Below, piece by piece: positions 22,312 to 32,278 of a stretch of 64,000 bases of DNA. Below the pieces are notes generated by a model that was not told where the DNA came from, made no database searches, and saw only the letters and a program-made list of their open reading frames with translations. Numbering within the stretch: the stretch's first letter is position 1; the number at the start of each line of letters is the position of its first letter. The DNA comes from Petunia secreta (Eukaryota > Streptophyta > Magnoliopsida > Solanales > Solanaceae): positions 20,496,001-20,560,000 of the forward strand of contig JARKIP010000011.1 of NCBI GenBank assembly GCA_029990175.1. Reading direction: 5' to 3'. The position numbers and the translations under genes were made by a program.

Positions 22312-23048
22312 TGATGCAATGCAAATCGAGCCAAGACTCCTATCAACGAGTGCCAAGCTTAAAGGATTCAAAGGACGGGAAGCCAAGAGCTTCGGGAACG
22401 ATTTGAAGAAGTGTCAAGAGGACTTCCTTCTTAGGCGCCCCGCCTATGCTTGGCCTAGGCAGCCTACTGCATGGAATTCAGGCGCCCCGCCTGGAACACA
22501 GCACCACCAGGCGCTCCGTCTGGCCACCAGGCGCCGCCGCCCAGCTTGCATTCTGCTCAAGAACATGAGGTGCTCCGCCCATTGCCATAGGCGCTCCACC
22601 TCCTTCCCTGAAAGACCAAGGCGTGACTTATTGATTATCCTGGTATTAATTACTAGTTTGACCCTACGTGGCCTTTATAATTTTACCACAAGTTGTGGGG
22701 GCTTTTATGTCATTTCATTAGGAGTGTGGAACATCTATAAATACTACACTTAGTCATTTTATTTCATAAGCTAGATTTTGAGATTGAAGAATAGAATTTA
22801 GAAGAGGCTAGACCCTTCTTGTTGAAGCTTGGCTTCATGTATCTCTTACTTGGAATCTATGGTGGATCATCCTACTATGACCCCGTGAATGGCTCAAGTC
22901 TCTTTCTCTCTTTGAATCAATCTACTTTGGTTAGTTTGATTCGTTCTTTCTTCTATTTATGTTCTTCCCCGTCCCTTATTTCTTGGTTATCGTGTTTTAC
23001 TTCTTGCTTCCGCTATCTTTGTTGCTTCCGCTCGTTTACCCTGCATCA
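22312..23048 (+). repeat. 5' LTR of element C
   Basis: It aligns almost base for base with 27000-27776, apart from some substitutions and about 40 bases present only in the 3' LTR near 27125-27215. It holds a cluster of GC-rich near-palindromes of the form AGGCGNNCCGCCT (22433-22610) and a TATA-like 'tataaatacta' (22735-22745). The open frame at 22819-23178 is incidental. Confidence 0.85.
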
Positions 23049-24055
23049 ACCTCGGCAGGGCAAGGCTTGGGATTTGTTCTTACAAACCCTCGTTCTTTTT
23101 TCATCTATCTCGTATCTTACTTTATTGTTATTGTTGTTCTTGGAGAAAAGAAGAAAAATTAAAAAAGTGAAAAAGTGAAAAATACAAACAAAAAAAAAAA
23201 TTGCTAGAAAGTCATGGATTTGATGACCCATTGATTGATTGATATCGAGGATTGTTTTATATCATTTACCCGTTGATTTGGTGCCATTTTTATATGATTT
23301 GGAGTTGTGAATCAAAAGTTCAAAAAAATTGAGACCCAACTTGAAACCTTTATTTAAACCCTTTTAAACTTGATTAAGATCTTGCTATTGGGTGTTTGAT
23401 GATAAAAACCATTGGGGTTTGTTGGGATTAGTGAAAAACAACTTTGGGTACCTTTAATTTGGAGAATCGGGTTGAAAAATGTTGAGATTTTGGGTAAAAA
23501 CGACCAAAACACGTTCTTGAGAAAGCTGGGAAAGGCCCCAGGTGGACCACCCAACTCCTAGGCGCCCCGCCTACTTGGGTCACTGCCTAACAAGGCAGGC
23601 GGACCGCCCAAGACACCAGGCGGACCGCCCAGTCCACTGGTTGTTCCGGTTAGCTTGTTTTCATGATTTTTGGTGTTTGTTTCGCTTCCATACTTCTTGA
23701 TTAGTGTTTCTAAGGTATTTGTCCTGCTTTATTAACACTAATCTTTAAGCTTTTAGGGTGTTGTGCATCTTGAAGTCTTTACTTAAAGTCGTAGAACTTC
23801 TTTGGCCTCAAGTGAGCACTATAAATAGCTTCCATACATCAAGTCACATCAACTCCACTCCGAGCCATTACTTGGGTGTACTAGTTGGTGATCTTACCGT
23901 TGTGGTTCCTAAAAAGATAAGTGTATCTTTGGTTGGGTGTTTGGGAGTGTGCAGCCTAAAAAGAGTGTTGAGTGCCACCACCAAAGGTAAGGGAGAGCAA
24001 GTGAGGTTGTTTATACTAACCTTTGCACTTTCTTAAAATATCTTTTGCAGGTACA
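23049..24055 (+). other. Element C leader region
   Basis: Non-coding leader between LTR and gag-like piece, with T-rich and A-rich runs and another group of AGGCG...CGCC repeats at 23558-23632. The first bases (acctcggcagg) resemble the host sequence to the right of the 3' LTR (gcctcggcagg). A tRNA-type primer site starting TGG is not evident. Confidence 0.5.
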
Positions 24056-24380
24056 GGAGCCATAAGGGAGGTTTGGATGGAAGTGGGAATGGTGAGAAAA
24101 GTGAAAATAGGACCGAGTTCATTCAAGCTTACCTTCGGGACATTTTGACCAAGATAGATGCAATTAGCACTCGAATCCAACACTTAGAGGATAATTTGGA
24201 TGAGAATGAGACCGAGGGAAGGGATGGTATGAGTAGTTCTATGGGTTGTTGAACCAAGGAGGGTAGAGGAGATTTCTACCAAACTCCTACTTCAAGGAGT
24301 TCCCATGGATTCTATGATGAGACTCCTTCCTCGACTTTCAACAACACATCTAATGTTGGAAGAGTGACAGGAAGTGGACA
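24056..24380 (+). pseudogene. Element C gag-like N-terminal piece
   Basis: One frame reads 'HKGGLDGSGNGEKSENRTEF' then 'IQAYLRDILTKIDAISTRIQ' and 'HLEDNLDENETEGRDG'. This is a short helical segment like the start of some gypsy gag proteins. A stop follows near 24250. The main gag domain and the CCHC knuckle are missing, and the protease-like frame starts right after. Identification is by general resemblance only. Confidence 0.4.
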
Positions 24381-25126
24381 CTATTTTTTGTTATGTTGCT
24401 AGTAGTGGAGAAATAAGGAAGTACCCATCTAGTGGTGATACTATTGACGGGATATGTAAAGGGTGTTACGTAGATGATCTCTTAAGAAAAAGAGAGTGGT
24501 GTCAATTCATAGTGAGCGTTAATGGGAATCGTGGGTATGTGCTTCAAGTGGATGAAGGTGAAGCTAGTTGGATTAGTCCTCTTATAGTAAGAAGGTTGGG
24601 GATACCTTGTGTTAATGGAGTGGTCCGAGTAGTTGTTTCACAAAGGAACTTTGAAGAAGAAGTTGAGTGCAAAGTAGGTCCTCTAGAGGGATGTGATGTT
24701 ATGTTGGGAAAGCCTTGGCTTCTCAATAGATACTTCAAGTTCACCTATGCCCTTGACGGTTATCAAGTTAAAGCACAAGGAAAGATGCAACTCCTCCATC
24801 CTAGGAAAGAAGAAGTGCCACCAATAAAGCCCACGAACATGAGAAATAGTGGGACACCATTGAGGAAAAGCCCAATGATTGAAAGAGTGCAATCAAGAAG
24901 TCCTACAATAACAAGCAATGGTGGGACTAGTGCAACAAAAGAGTTGACAATTGTCAACAAGGTGAACCCCAAACCACAAGCTCCAAAGCTAAATGGTTCA
25001 CCAGCAAAGAAGAAACAGATCTCAAGTGATGAGTCTCCAAGTCCTAGATTCCGGGTTGATGTTAAGAGTCCACCTACTCCGGCTATGGATATTCTTGGAC
25101 CGCGCCCCCAACTCACCCGAATTTGA
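24374..25126 (+). CDS. Element C protease-like ORF (250 aa)
   Basis: An open frame of 250 codons. Residues about 70-140 read 'SPLIVRRLGIPCVNGVVRVV', 'EVECKVGPLEGCDVMLGKPW' and 'LLNRYFKFTYALDGYQVKAQ'. This is the pattern of the second half of gypsy retropepsins (…D-V-x-L-G-x-P-W…). The N-terminal active-site Asp-(Ser/Thr)-Gly is not seen, so it is probably not an active protease. The C-terminal 110 residues are rich in Pro, Ser and Lys. It ends at 25126 and is followed in other frames by short Lys/Glu-rich text. The start is uncertain; the frame may once have been joined to the gag-like piece. Confidence 0.55.
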   Translation: MDTIFCYVASSGEIRKYPSSGDTIDGICKGCYVDDLLRKREWCQFIVSVNGNRGYVLQVDEGEASWISPLIVRRLGIPCVNGVVRVVVSQRNFEEEVECKVGPLEGCDVMLGKPWLLNRYFKFTYALDGYQVKAQGKMQLLHPRKEEVPPIKPTNMRNSGTPLRKSPMIERVQSRSPTITSNGGTSATKELTIVNKVNPKPQAPKLNGSPAKKKQISSDESPSPRFRVDVKSPPTPAMDILGPRPQLTRI

Positions 25127-25465
25127 GAGACAAAAGATTGAGAGGAGTAAGGGAGGTGACATTCCTCGAGTGGAAAAAAGAGAGGATGTGTTGAGTAATG
25201 TAAGTGGGATGCACCACCCGAATCTACACCCGACCTTGAAAAGAAAATAAGGGAAAAGAAAGGGGGAAAAAGAATCATTGAGAGTAACGACACCCCTTAT
25301 TCTAACACTTACTCTTTATCTTTTTCTTCTACTTGTGTTAGCTCTTGTGTAGCCATTCTTGGAGGCAAATCGATGGAGCCTCAATCATCTTCCAAGATGG
25401 AAGGACAAGGTGAATAAGATCTTCAATGTAAGCTTCAAGGTGCAATTCATGACACTTCAAGTGCA

Positions 25466-26029
25466 TTGAGTGAGCAAGATGGCCACTCAAAGGTATGTAA
25501 TAGTTCTTCCTTTGAGCATGTTACTTCCTTGTCATGTGAGAGTGTTTGTGAAAACTCTATGCTAGTTGATGATTTGTATGAATACAATGTGTTTGCAACT
25601 AGTTTAGAGTCGGTTGGTCAACCTGTGTGTGATTGTGAACCACTAGTTGAGAGGGATGATAAGCCACATCATGATGTGAGCTCGATTTTCATTGAACCTC
25701 TCTTTAGTGAAGATTGTGTAGTAGACCTTATATGTGACCCTTGTTATGACACCCCACCTATATTTGATAAAGGGGAAGATGAGTTGAATGAATATTCTAT
25801 CCTTTCCCTTGATGAATTGCTTGATAATGGTGGACCTATGTGTTATAGTGAGGATGGTAGTGACCTTGACAAGTCCCTAGTGGATGAGATGGATCGAATT
25901 GTATTCAATGACTCCTCAAGTGTGGATGATGACTCTAGTTTGGATGCCTCACCTTTGATGGGTAGTGGATTTGTTTTCACTAACCCTTTGTTTGAAGAGG
26001 ATTCTCAAAGAGGTAATGGTAAATATTAA
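25466..26029 (+). CDS. Element C acidic ORF of unknown function (187 aa)
   Basis: An open frame of 187 codons, strongly acidic with many Asp/Glu/Ser. It has Cys-rich spots in the first half ('SCESVCENSMLVDDLYEYNV', 'CDCEPLV', 'DLICDPCYDTPP') and a Ser/Asp-rich second half ('DEMDRIVFNDSSSVDDDSSL'). I recognise no domain. In its position in the element, RT would normally be found. It may be a decayed remnant or a non-canonical ORF kept by this non-autonomous family. Its length in an otherwise stop-rich region is what speaks for it. Confidence 0.4.
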   Translation: MSEQDGHSKVCNSSSFEHVTSLSCESVCENSMLVDDLYEYNVFATSLESVGQPVCDCEPLVERDDKPHHDVSSIFIEPLFSEDCVVDLICDPCYDTPPIFDKGEDELNEYSILSLDELLDNGGPMCYSEDGSDLDKSLVDEMDRIVFNDSSSVDDDSSLDASPLMGSGFVFTNPLFEEDSQRGNGKY

Positions 26030-26328
26030 ACTAGAGAAGAGTTTGGATTTAAACCTCCATGGTTTGGAAAGTTTGATTCTATAGACAATCCATTGTTTTG
26101 AACTCCAAATAAGATGAGTGGTCTTGGTATTGGCTGTGTTGGACCATCTTCTAGTAGTCCTAATCTCCATTGTGCGGACTATAATGATGAAGAACCTATT
26201 TTGGAGACCTTCCTTGGGAGTTTGTCTAGTGAGGAAGATTGCATTAGAGGTGGATTTGGAGGTGAGGAAGTCACTCTTGGTGTGTGTAAGAGTGCTTCCA
26301 AGAAGGGGAGTGGAGTATTTGATGTTAG

Positions 26329-27102
26329 TTGTCAATTGAACTATTTTGTTTACTCTACCCACATGTTGATCAATCCTTGGGTGTTGAGCATGCCAAAGCC
26401 AATGAGTCACATTGTGATAGTAATGCATTAAAGGCTTGGTGTGTTGACCATAAGCTTGGAGGTCATAAGGAACTTAGTTGCTTAATCTTGCATATTTCAT
26501 GTCTTATTGATCTCTTTGCTTGTTATGGTAATGAGTGCTTGTCATTGTTGAGCCAAGAACTTGTTGTTTCCTTTGGAGACCTATACTTTTTTATTGGTAT
26601 TGATACTTGGCTCTATCACAAATGTGTATTTTCCATAGCACTTGCACTCACCCTTGATGGACTTGCCTACTCGTGTAGTGGGAAGTTTTGGTGTGTTCTT
26701 ATTGGACTTAGGGATCATAGGAATTTTGATGGCTTGATCTTGCATATTCCCTACCCTATTGATCTCTCTGATGATTATTGTGTTGGGTACACTTATTGGA
26801 AAAGTCAACTACTTGTTGTTTTCTTTGGAAACATGCACTTTATCATTGTTATCGATACTTGTCTCTACCATAAAAGTGTGTTTTCCATACTTGGTGCACT
26901 AACCTACTCTTGTAGTATGAAGTTTTGTTTGTCTTGGTCTTTGGTTGTAGGTCTTGATGGTTTGATTTCGAGGACGAAATCCTTTCAAGAAGGGGAGGAT
27001 GATGTAGTGCAAATCGAGCCAAGACTCCTATCAACGAGTGCCAAGCTTAAAGGATACAAAGGACGGGAAGCCAAGAGCTTCAGGAACGATTTGAAGAAGT
27101 GA
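26329..27102 (+). CDS. Element C duplicated hydrophobic ORF of unknown function
   Basis: A 257-codon open frame running into the 3' LTR. It contains two imperfect copies of an approximately 80-residue unit (DNA about 26459-26707 and 26708-26938). Shared stretches include 'LILHI', 'PIDLS/CLIDLF', 'VVSFGDLYFFIGIDTWLYHK' versus 'VVFFGNMHFIIVIDTCLYHK', and 'CVFSI' versus 'SVFSI'. The units are hydrophobic with Cys and aromatic residues and could be membrane-seeking, but I recognise no family. The last part overlaps 'ttcgaggacgaaat', the usual gypsy 3' end, and the polypurine tract, so the frame probably ends functionally near 26985. Translation in vivo is unproven. Confidence 0.35.
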   Translation: MSIELFCLLYPHVDQSLGVEHAKANESHCDSNALKAWCVDHKLGGHKELSCLILHISCLIDLFACYGNECLSLLSQELVVSFGDLYFFIGIDTWLYHKCVFSIALALTLDGLAYSCSGKFWCVLIGLRDHRNFDGLILHIPYPIDLSDDYCVGYTYWKSQLLVVFFGNMHFIIVIDTCLYHKSVFSILGALTYSCSMKFCLSWSLVVGLDGLISRTKSFQEGEDDVVQIEPRLLSTSAKLKGYKGREAKSFRNDLKK

Positions 27103-27776
27103 CAAGAGGACTTCCTTCTTAGGCACCTCGCCTGCTTACTAGGCGCCCCGCCTATGCTTGGCCTAGGCAGCCCACTGCATGGAATTTAGGTGGCCTGCCT
27201 AACCCTTAGGCGCCCCGCCTGGAACACAGCACCACCAGGCGCTCCGCCTGGCCACCAGGCACCGCCGCTCAGCTGGCATTCTGCCCAAGAACATGAGGTG
27301 CTCCGCCCATTGCCATAGGCACTCCTCCTCCTTCCGTGAAAGACCAAGGCGTGACTTATTGATTAGACTAGTATTAATTAATAGTTTGACCCTACGTGGT
27401 CTTTATCATTTTACCACAACTTGTGGGGGCTTTTATGTCATTTCATTAGGAGTGTGGAACATCTAAAAATACCACACTTAGTCATTTTATTTCATAAGCT
27501 AGATTTTGAGATTGAACAATAGAATTTAGAAGAGGCTAGACCTTTCTTGTTGAAGCTTGGCTTCATGTATCTCTTACTTGGAATCTGTGGTGGATCATCC
27601 TAGTATGACCCCGTGAATGGTTCAAGTCTCTTTCTCCCTTTGAATCAATCTACTTTGGTTAGTATGATTCGTTCTTTCTTCTATTTCTGTTCTTCCCCGT
27701 CCCTTATTTCTTGGTTATCGTGTTTTACTTCTTGCTTCCGCAATATTTATTGCTTCCGCTCGTTTACCCTGCATCA
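27000..27776 (+). repeat. 3' LTR of element C
   Basis: 777 bp, beginning TGATGTAGTGCAAATCGAG directly after the polypurine tract and ending CCCTGCATCA. Pairs with 22312-23048. The AGGCG...CGCCT cluster spans 27120-27260. Confidence 0.85.
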
Positions 27777-27781
27777 GCCTC
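27777..27781 (+). repeat. Target-site duplication of element C, right copy (GCCTC)
   Basis: Matches 22307-22311. Confidence 0.85.
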
Positions 27782-28878
27782 GGCAGGTAAGATGGTGAAA
27801 TCTGAGAAAAGGAGGGGAAAAAGTGAGAAAAGACACATCGAGAAAATAAAGCAATCAAATTGGAAATATACTAACCCAGTCGTTTGTCCGACCACCCATT
27901 TTCTGCACGAGAGGCTAAAACCATACAATCCCTATCTAATCTCCCCTCGGCATTAATAATGGCTTGCACCCAAGCCTCCAAATCCTTGGGAGGATTAATT
28001 GCGGGTCTCCTTGCTGAAAAACACGGAGAAAGGTCAGACTTTGCTGCACTTAAAAGCCAAGCATAAAAAGTGAAAATGAGAGAATGGCTTACGAGTCCTA
28101 TTCCACGGCTCAGGAAAGCCAGGTTTGGCTGAAAGAGAAGAGGTGGGAAGAAGAACAAACCAGTCACACCAGTTTCGATCTTCGGTGTCGTCACTCTTAG
28201 TGATGAGGAAAAACTGACCCCGCTTGTTCAACTGCACAACTCCATCCTTGTGCAGGGAAGGAGAAAATAAAGAAATTAAGCGGTCATACCCAAATGTGAC
28301 CCAAGCTTTACTACTAATGTAGTCGAGACACTGGACAACCCTCCAAAAACTGGGACCAAGCTGGGCCAAGCAGACATTGTGCGTCCGGCAAAAGGTGTCT
28401 GCTATGGGATGAATCGGAAGAGAGAAACCAATCAAAAATGGGTAGGTGTAAACGAAGGACCGCCCCCGGACACTATCACACATTGCTCGGGGTGGGAATC
28501 GAGATTGGGACCTCAGGGCTCCAGCCACACTCTTCTCGGATGAAAGCTATGTGCTCCTCCGAAGCCAGGCTCGGATAAGGTTGAATGGGGAGGTTCCGTT
28601 TTCTCCTAATGTCATAGGCCAATTGCCCCTCCCCCCCCCCCCATTCTAAAATATTTATTTAAGTCAAATCGTCTTGGGATGACCCACTGAGGTTCAAGCT
28701 CCCCCTGGTAAACTTGTTTTTTATTTTTTCTCTTCAGGGGTGAAGTCTCAACTACATCATTATCATCAGCGGCCCCTTCAGCCGCCACCTCATCATCGCC
28801 GGTGGATAGCACCTGGTTGAACACGCTACGACTGTCTTCCAAGCGAGAGGAAGTTGCCAAGGGTGGAGAGTCTAACAA
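27782..28878 (-). pseudogene. Antisense gene of element B, N-terminal part (transposase_28-like)
   Basis: Minus strand from 28878: 'MLDSPPLATSSRLEDSRSVF', an acidic stretch 'TGDDEVAAEGAADDNDVVET', a basic 'SPLKRKNKKQ', then after a frame shift at a poly-C run (28628-28641) the globular domain. That domain has 'PFLIGFSLPIHPIADTFCRT', 'NVCLAQLGPSFWRVVQCLDY' (about 28400-28320) and 'LHKDGVVQLNKRGQFFLI'. An exon-like piece follows at 28020-27871 ('RPAINPPKDLEAWVQAIINA'), bounded by intron-like ends. This is the same domain as 3490-3755 in element A. Element C splits the gene at 27781/22307. Confidence 0.7.
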
Positions 28879-29254
28879 GTCCTCAATTGAAGATCGATGA
28901 CATTTTCATGGTGGGATGAAGAAGACATTGTGAAGTTCTGAAAATCTGAAAGAATGAGAGAAATCTAAAAGGCTCTAAAAGGAGAATTGTGAAATGATGA
29001 AGATAATAACAAAAATGGCCAATTTATAGCGAAGTGCAAGTGGACCAAAATGCAATGATGGCGGTTACATGGGGAAGATCAAACGAAAAGACATCGTCGT
29101 TCGAAACTGAGCCACGTGCAAAAGATGAGACATTGAAACGACGCCCGCCTTTTTAAATTTCCTGGCCGAAAACGCGCCACGTCACTCTCCCGCTTAAATG
29201 CAATTCCACACCTCGAAAAATTCTGGCAATTATCCGAAAGGTGAGGAGACTATC
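28879..29254. other. Element B: 5' flank of the antisense gene, up to the 3' LTR
   Basis: About 375 bases between the antisense gene's start and B's 3' LTR. The purine-rich run just before the LTR (aaaggtgaggagac, 29237-29250) can serve as the polypurine tract. On the minus strand this region would hold the antisense gene's promoter: 'TATAAATTGGCC' is present on that strand near 29018-29029. Confidence 0.5.
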
Positions 29255-29715
29255 TGTATTGGATAAAAAGTCACCAAGGTCTCAAATAAAGCCTCGGAAT
29301 CCAATACGAAGTCCATTCCACGAGGCAAACCTCTGAGGGAAGATTGCTTGTCTCCTTGCCCCGGAACATTGCCTCTGAGAACGAGGAGGAATGAACTCAA
29401 AGTATTAAGCTCGATAGCCCCGAGCAGATGTAGCGCCTCAGGAAACGAAGTCCAGCCTTTGTAACTGTCGACCATTGCCCTAACATTTAAGAGGACGGAT
29501 CGCGAGTCAATTACAATCATGTACAGAGTAATGGCCATAAAGGCACAATTATGATATTTACAACGTCATTTTTTCTACCCGATTATAAATAGGACTCATT
29601 CGTAAACAACAGGGACACGATCAATACAATACTGAATTCTACTTTTACATGTTTTCTCGTTTGTCATTAACTTATTTCTGGTCTCGTTACTTTTTCAAAG
29701 CCTTTCATTCAGTTC
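29255..29715 (+). repeat. 3' LTR of element B, left piece
   Basis: Begins TGTATTGGATAAAAAGTCACC, as the 5' LTR does at 16694. It runs to the AGTTC target site, where element D is inserted. Continues at 38024. Confidence 0.9.
29711..29715 (+). repeat. Target-site duplication of element D, left copy (AGTTC)
   Basis: Its partner at 38019-38023 is AGTTG, one mismatch. The intact 5' LTR of B has AGTTCGAATTC here, which confirms the original site. Confidence 0.8.
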
Positions 29716-31068
29716 TGAAACGACCCCGGTTAGTTGTTTCGGAAGTTAGGATTCCGATTGGCGTGCTGATAATTTTAAAATGTTCATAATATCCATTGGG
29801 ACTTATATTTAAAATTTGAGCTAAATCAGGCCTCGTTTGGTAGGCATCGGAAGAAGGTTTCAGTTGTTATTAGCGATAAATATTAAAAAGAGATTTTCGA
29901 GCTCGGTTTTGCTGAATGAGCTCCGATTCAAAATCCGAAAGTACCGTTAGGTTCGTATGATTATATGTGACTATGGTGAACTTTCGGAAGTAAATTTCGA
30001 TGTTGTTCGGCTAGTTTCCGCTAAAATGCCGAAAGTTAAATAATTTGACTTCTTTTCATTTAAATTCGTATCTTGAGTTTCGGGAGTCTGATTTGAGATC
30101 CGCCTTCGCGAGTATGTTACATATATTTTGTATAACTTGTATGCAAAAGTTGGAATTATTTCGAGTATCGTAGGGTACCGTTTTAATTTTTACCGTAGCA
30201 GCGAATTTTAAAGGAAAAAAAGAAAAAAAAAAAGAAGACAAAAGACAAAACACTAAAAGACAAAAGAAGGAAAACGAAATGGAAAGGAACTTATGTCGGC
30301 TTAGCTAAGTACATATATATTTTCAAAGCAAAAGGAACGAAACAGATAACCAAAAAAGCAGAAAGCTACAGAGAAACACAGAAGAGAAAAATACTAGAAA
30401 ATGAGAAAAGGGAGCCGGAGAAAAGTAGAATTTTCACCCTGAAACATTCAGATAATGATCTTAATATATTATCTTAGCTTATTACGTGTGTTTGAATATA
30501 TTTTTACGGTAAAAATTGGGATATTAGACATCGTTTTAATAAGTTCAATTAATAGTTTAAAGGGTCAAATGGACCCCGATAACGAAATTGATTATATATT
30601 CGTACTCAGTGAGTTATGGGCAGCATATAAATGTAATTTATTTGGGGTTTGGTTATGTGACCATAAACCCTGTACATAGGCCTGGCCTGCGCATTGCGTA
30701 TGCGAATAGGGTATCAGGTTCCTACCTGGATTGCTCTAAGATGTGAGGAATGAAGCCTTTAGCCTAATTTGATATATTTTTCTGCTTATTGAATAGAGTG
30801 GGATCGTTTGGCAATGAATCCAAAGGACAAAGCGGTTATTGAGTGGCTGTACTAACTTTGTAACAAGGTAAGTGTTTATATCTATTTCTTTGGAGGCACC
30901 TGGCCTCGTGGATTTTCTACCACGTGTTTCCTTACATGTGTAGCTGCCAATAGGCGTACTCATTACGCCTTAGCTTTGAATTTACATTGTATATTATTTG
31001 TTATGCCCTGTTGTTGGTACTGCATTGAGCATATGAGCATTGCACTCTGGTTTTGAGCATTGCATATA

Positions 31069-31280
31069 CTTCCCCGTTGGCGATGAGAGTCCCGCACCGG
31101 TAAAGGGTCATTATTGCATATACTTCCCGGTTGGCGATGAGAGTCCCGCACCGGTGAAGGGTCATTATTGCATATACTTCCCGGTTGGCGATGAGAGTCC
31201 CGCACCGGTGAAGGGTCATTATTGCATATATCTCCTGGTAGACGATGAGAGTCCCGCGCCGGAGATGGGTATCAGGCACA
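31069..31280 (+). repeat. 54-bp minisatellite in element D 5' LTR (3 units plus 1 diverged)
   Basis: Units start at 31069, 31123 and 31177, each 54 bp, with a common start of cttcccggttggcgatgaga. A diverged last copy lies at 31231-31280. Because 54 is a multiple of three, long repeated open frames appear on both strands; these are a by-product. The 3' LTR has five units plus the diverged one. Confidence 0.9.
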
Positions 31281-31441
31281 TGTGACTGCATTGCATCATA
31301 CCGCATTCATCCCATCCCATTGCACCGCATACTGACTATTATGTGTACTGTATTGTGTTTTATGTATGCGGTATGTATACTATGACGTGGACATATCTCA
31401 GTTTGCCTATATATTTCTGGCTCGTATCCCGGGTTGCGGGA

Positions 31442-31612
31442 ATCGAGTTGCACGCCGTAACGGTATAAATATATGGATCGGGTTGCACGCCGCAACAGGA
31501 TGAATATATGGATCGGATTGCACGCCGCAATGGTATAAATCTATGGATCGGGTTGCACGCCGCAACAGGATGAATATATGGATCGGGTTGCACGACGCAA
31601 CAGAATATATTT
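31442..31612 (+). repeat. 35-bp tandem repeat in element D 5' LTR (5 units)
   Basis: Five imperfect copies of a 35-bp unit with the core atcgggttgcacgccgcaac, alternating between a 'ggtataaat' and a 'ggatgaata' form. This implies a higher-order 70-bp period. The partner array is at about 37196-37364. Confidence 0.85.
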
Positions 31613-32266
31613 CTGATTGTTGATGTGTTCGGGATACCTATATGTTTTGGTTATCTTACGTTCCTGGTTGTTAATGAGTTTGTCATCCCATACGTGTTTC
31701 TAGTTATTATCTGGCTCTGCGTTTTTATAATTTAAATAAGAGGAATTTTGTTTATCTGTTTCTTCTCCCTGGCTAGCTATCCTATTCTTTGAGGTGGCTA
31801 GTCTGCCCCACTTATTGAGTCCTTTTGACTCACCCTTGTTTGTTGTTTGTTTCTTGTCTATCTATTTCGTTTCGGCAGGTTCGCTCCAGGATTGAGTTTG
31901 CCACGTTGTGAAGGAGCGAAGACGACTTCAGCTGTCATAGTGAGCCAACTTTTATTCCGGATGGCCACCAGTTTATTGTTTATTATTTCAGATGCATTTT
32001 GCTCCCTTTAGGAGGTATCTGTCTTCTTACTTACTCTTAGATGTCTAGTCTGGATAGCCCTAAACCTAGTATATCGGGTAGTCAGCTGTAATTTCTTTTG
32101 TACAGCTTAAAGGTATCAGTATCTCTATGTTTTTTTTTAAGTCTTGTCCTTATTTGTGAATTATTATATTTATTTTCCTAATATAATTGGTAAGGGTTCG
32201 CCCGACAGGTCTAGGGGAGGATGTCGGGTGCCCGCACGGCCTAACCGGATTTCGGGTCGTGTCAAT

Positions 32267-32278
32267 TGGTATCAGAGC
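32267..32278 (+). other. Primer-binding site of element D (initiator tRNA-Met)
   Basis: TGGTATCAGAGC, two bases after the LTR end. This is the standard initiator-Met site of plant LTR retrotransposons. Confidence 0.95.

Larger units (their letters stand above)
22312..27776 (+). mobile_element. Element C: compact non-autonomous gypsy-like LTR retrotransposon
   Basis: 5465 bp with LTRs of 737 and 777 bp, TG...CA termini (TGATGCAATGC / CCCTGCATCA) and a perfect GCCTC duplication. Inside are a short gag-like piece, a protease-like ORF, then an uncharacterised acidic ORF and a duplicated ORF, ending in 'ttcgaggacgaaat' and a polypurine tract (aagaaggggagga, 26987-26999). No RT, RNase H or integrase is present, so it depends on another element. 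No TGG-type primer site is seen after the 5' LTR. Confidence 0.85.
29716..32264 (+). repeat. 5' LTR of element D
   Basis: 2549 bp, pairing with 35349-38018. It contains a 54-bp tandem array (31069-31280), a 35-bp array (about 31442-31612) and A-rich tracts near 30210-30235. Open frames inside (30455-30679, 30736-30963) recur in both LTRs but carry no known domain. Confidence 0.9.

Noticed and set aside
22819..23178. 119-residue hydrophobic ORF
   Set aside because: Lies mostly in the LTR of element C. The equivalent frame in the 3' LTR is shorter and changed, and composition reflects T-rich DNA.
31040..31285. Repeated open frames on both strands with an 18-residue period (also 36609-37060)
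   Set aside because: They are produced by the 54-bp minisatellite, whose unit is a multiple of three. They have no stop by construction and lie in an LTR.
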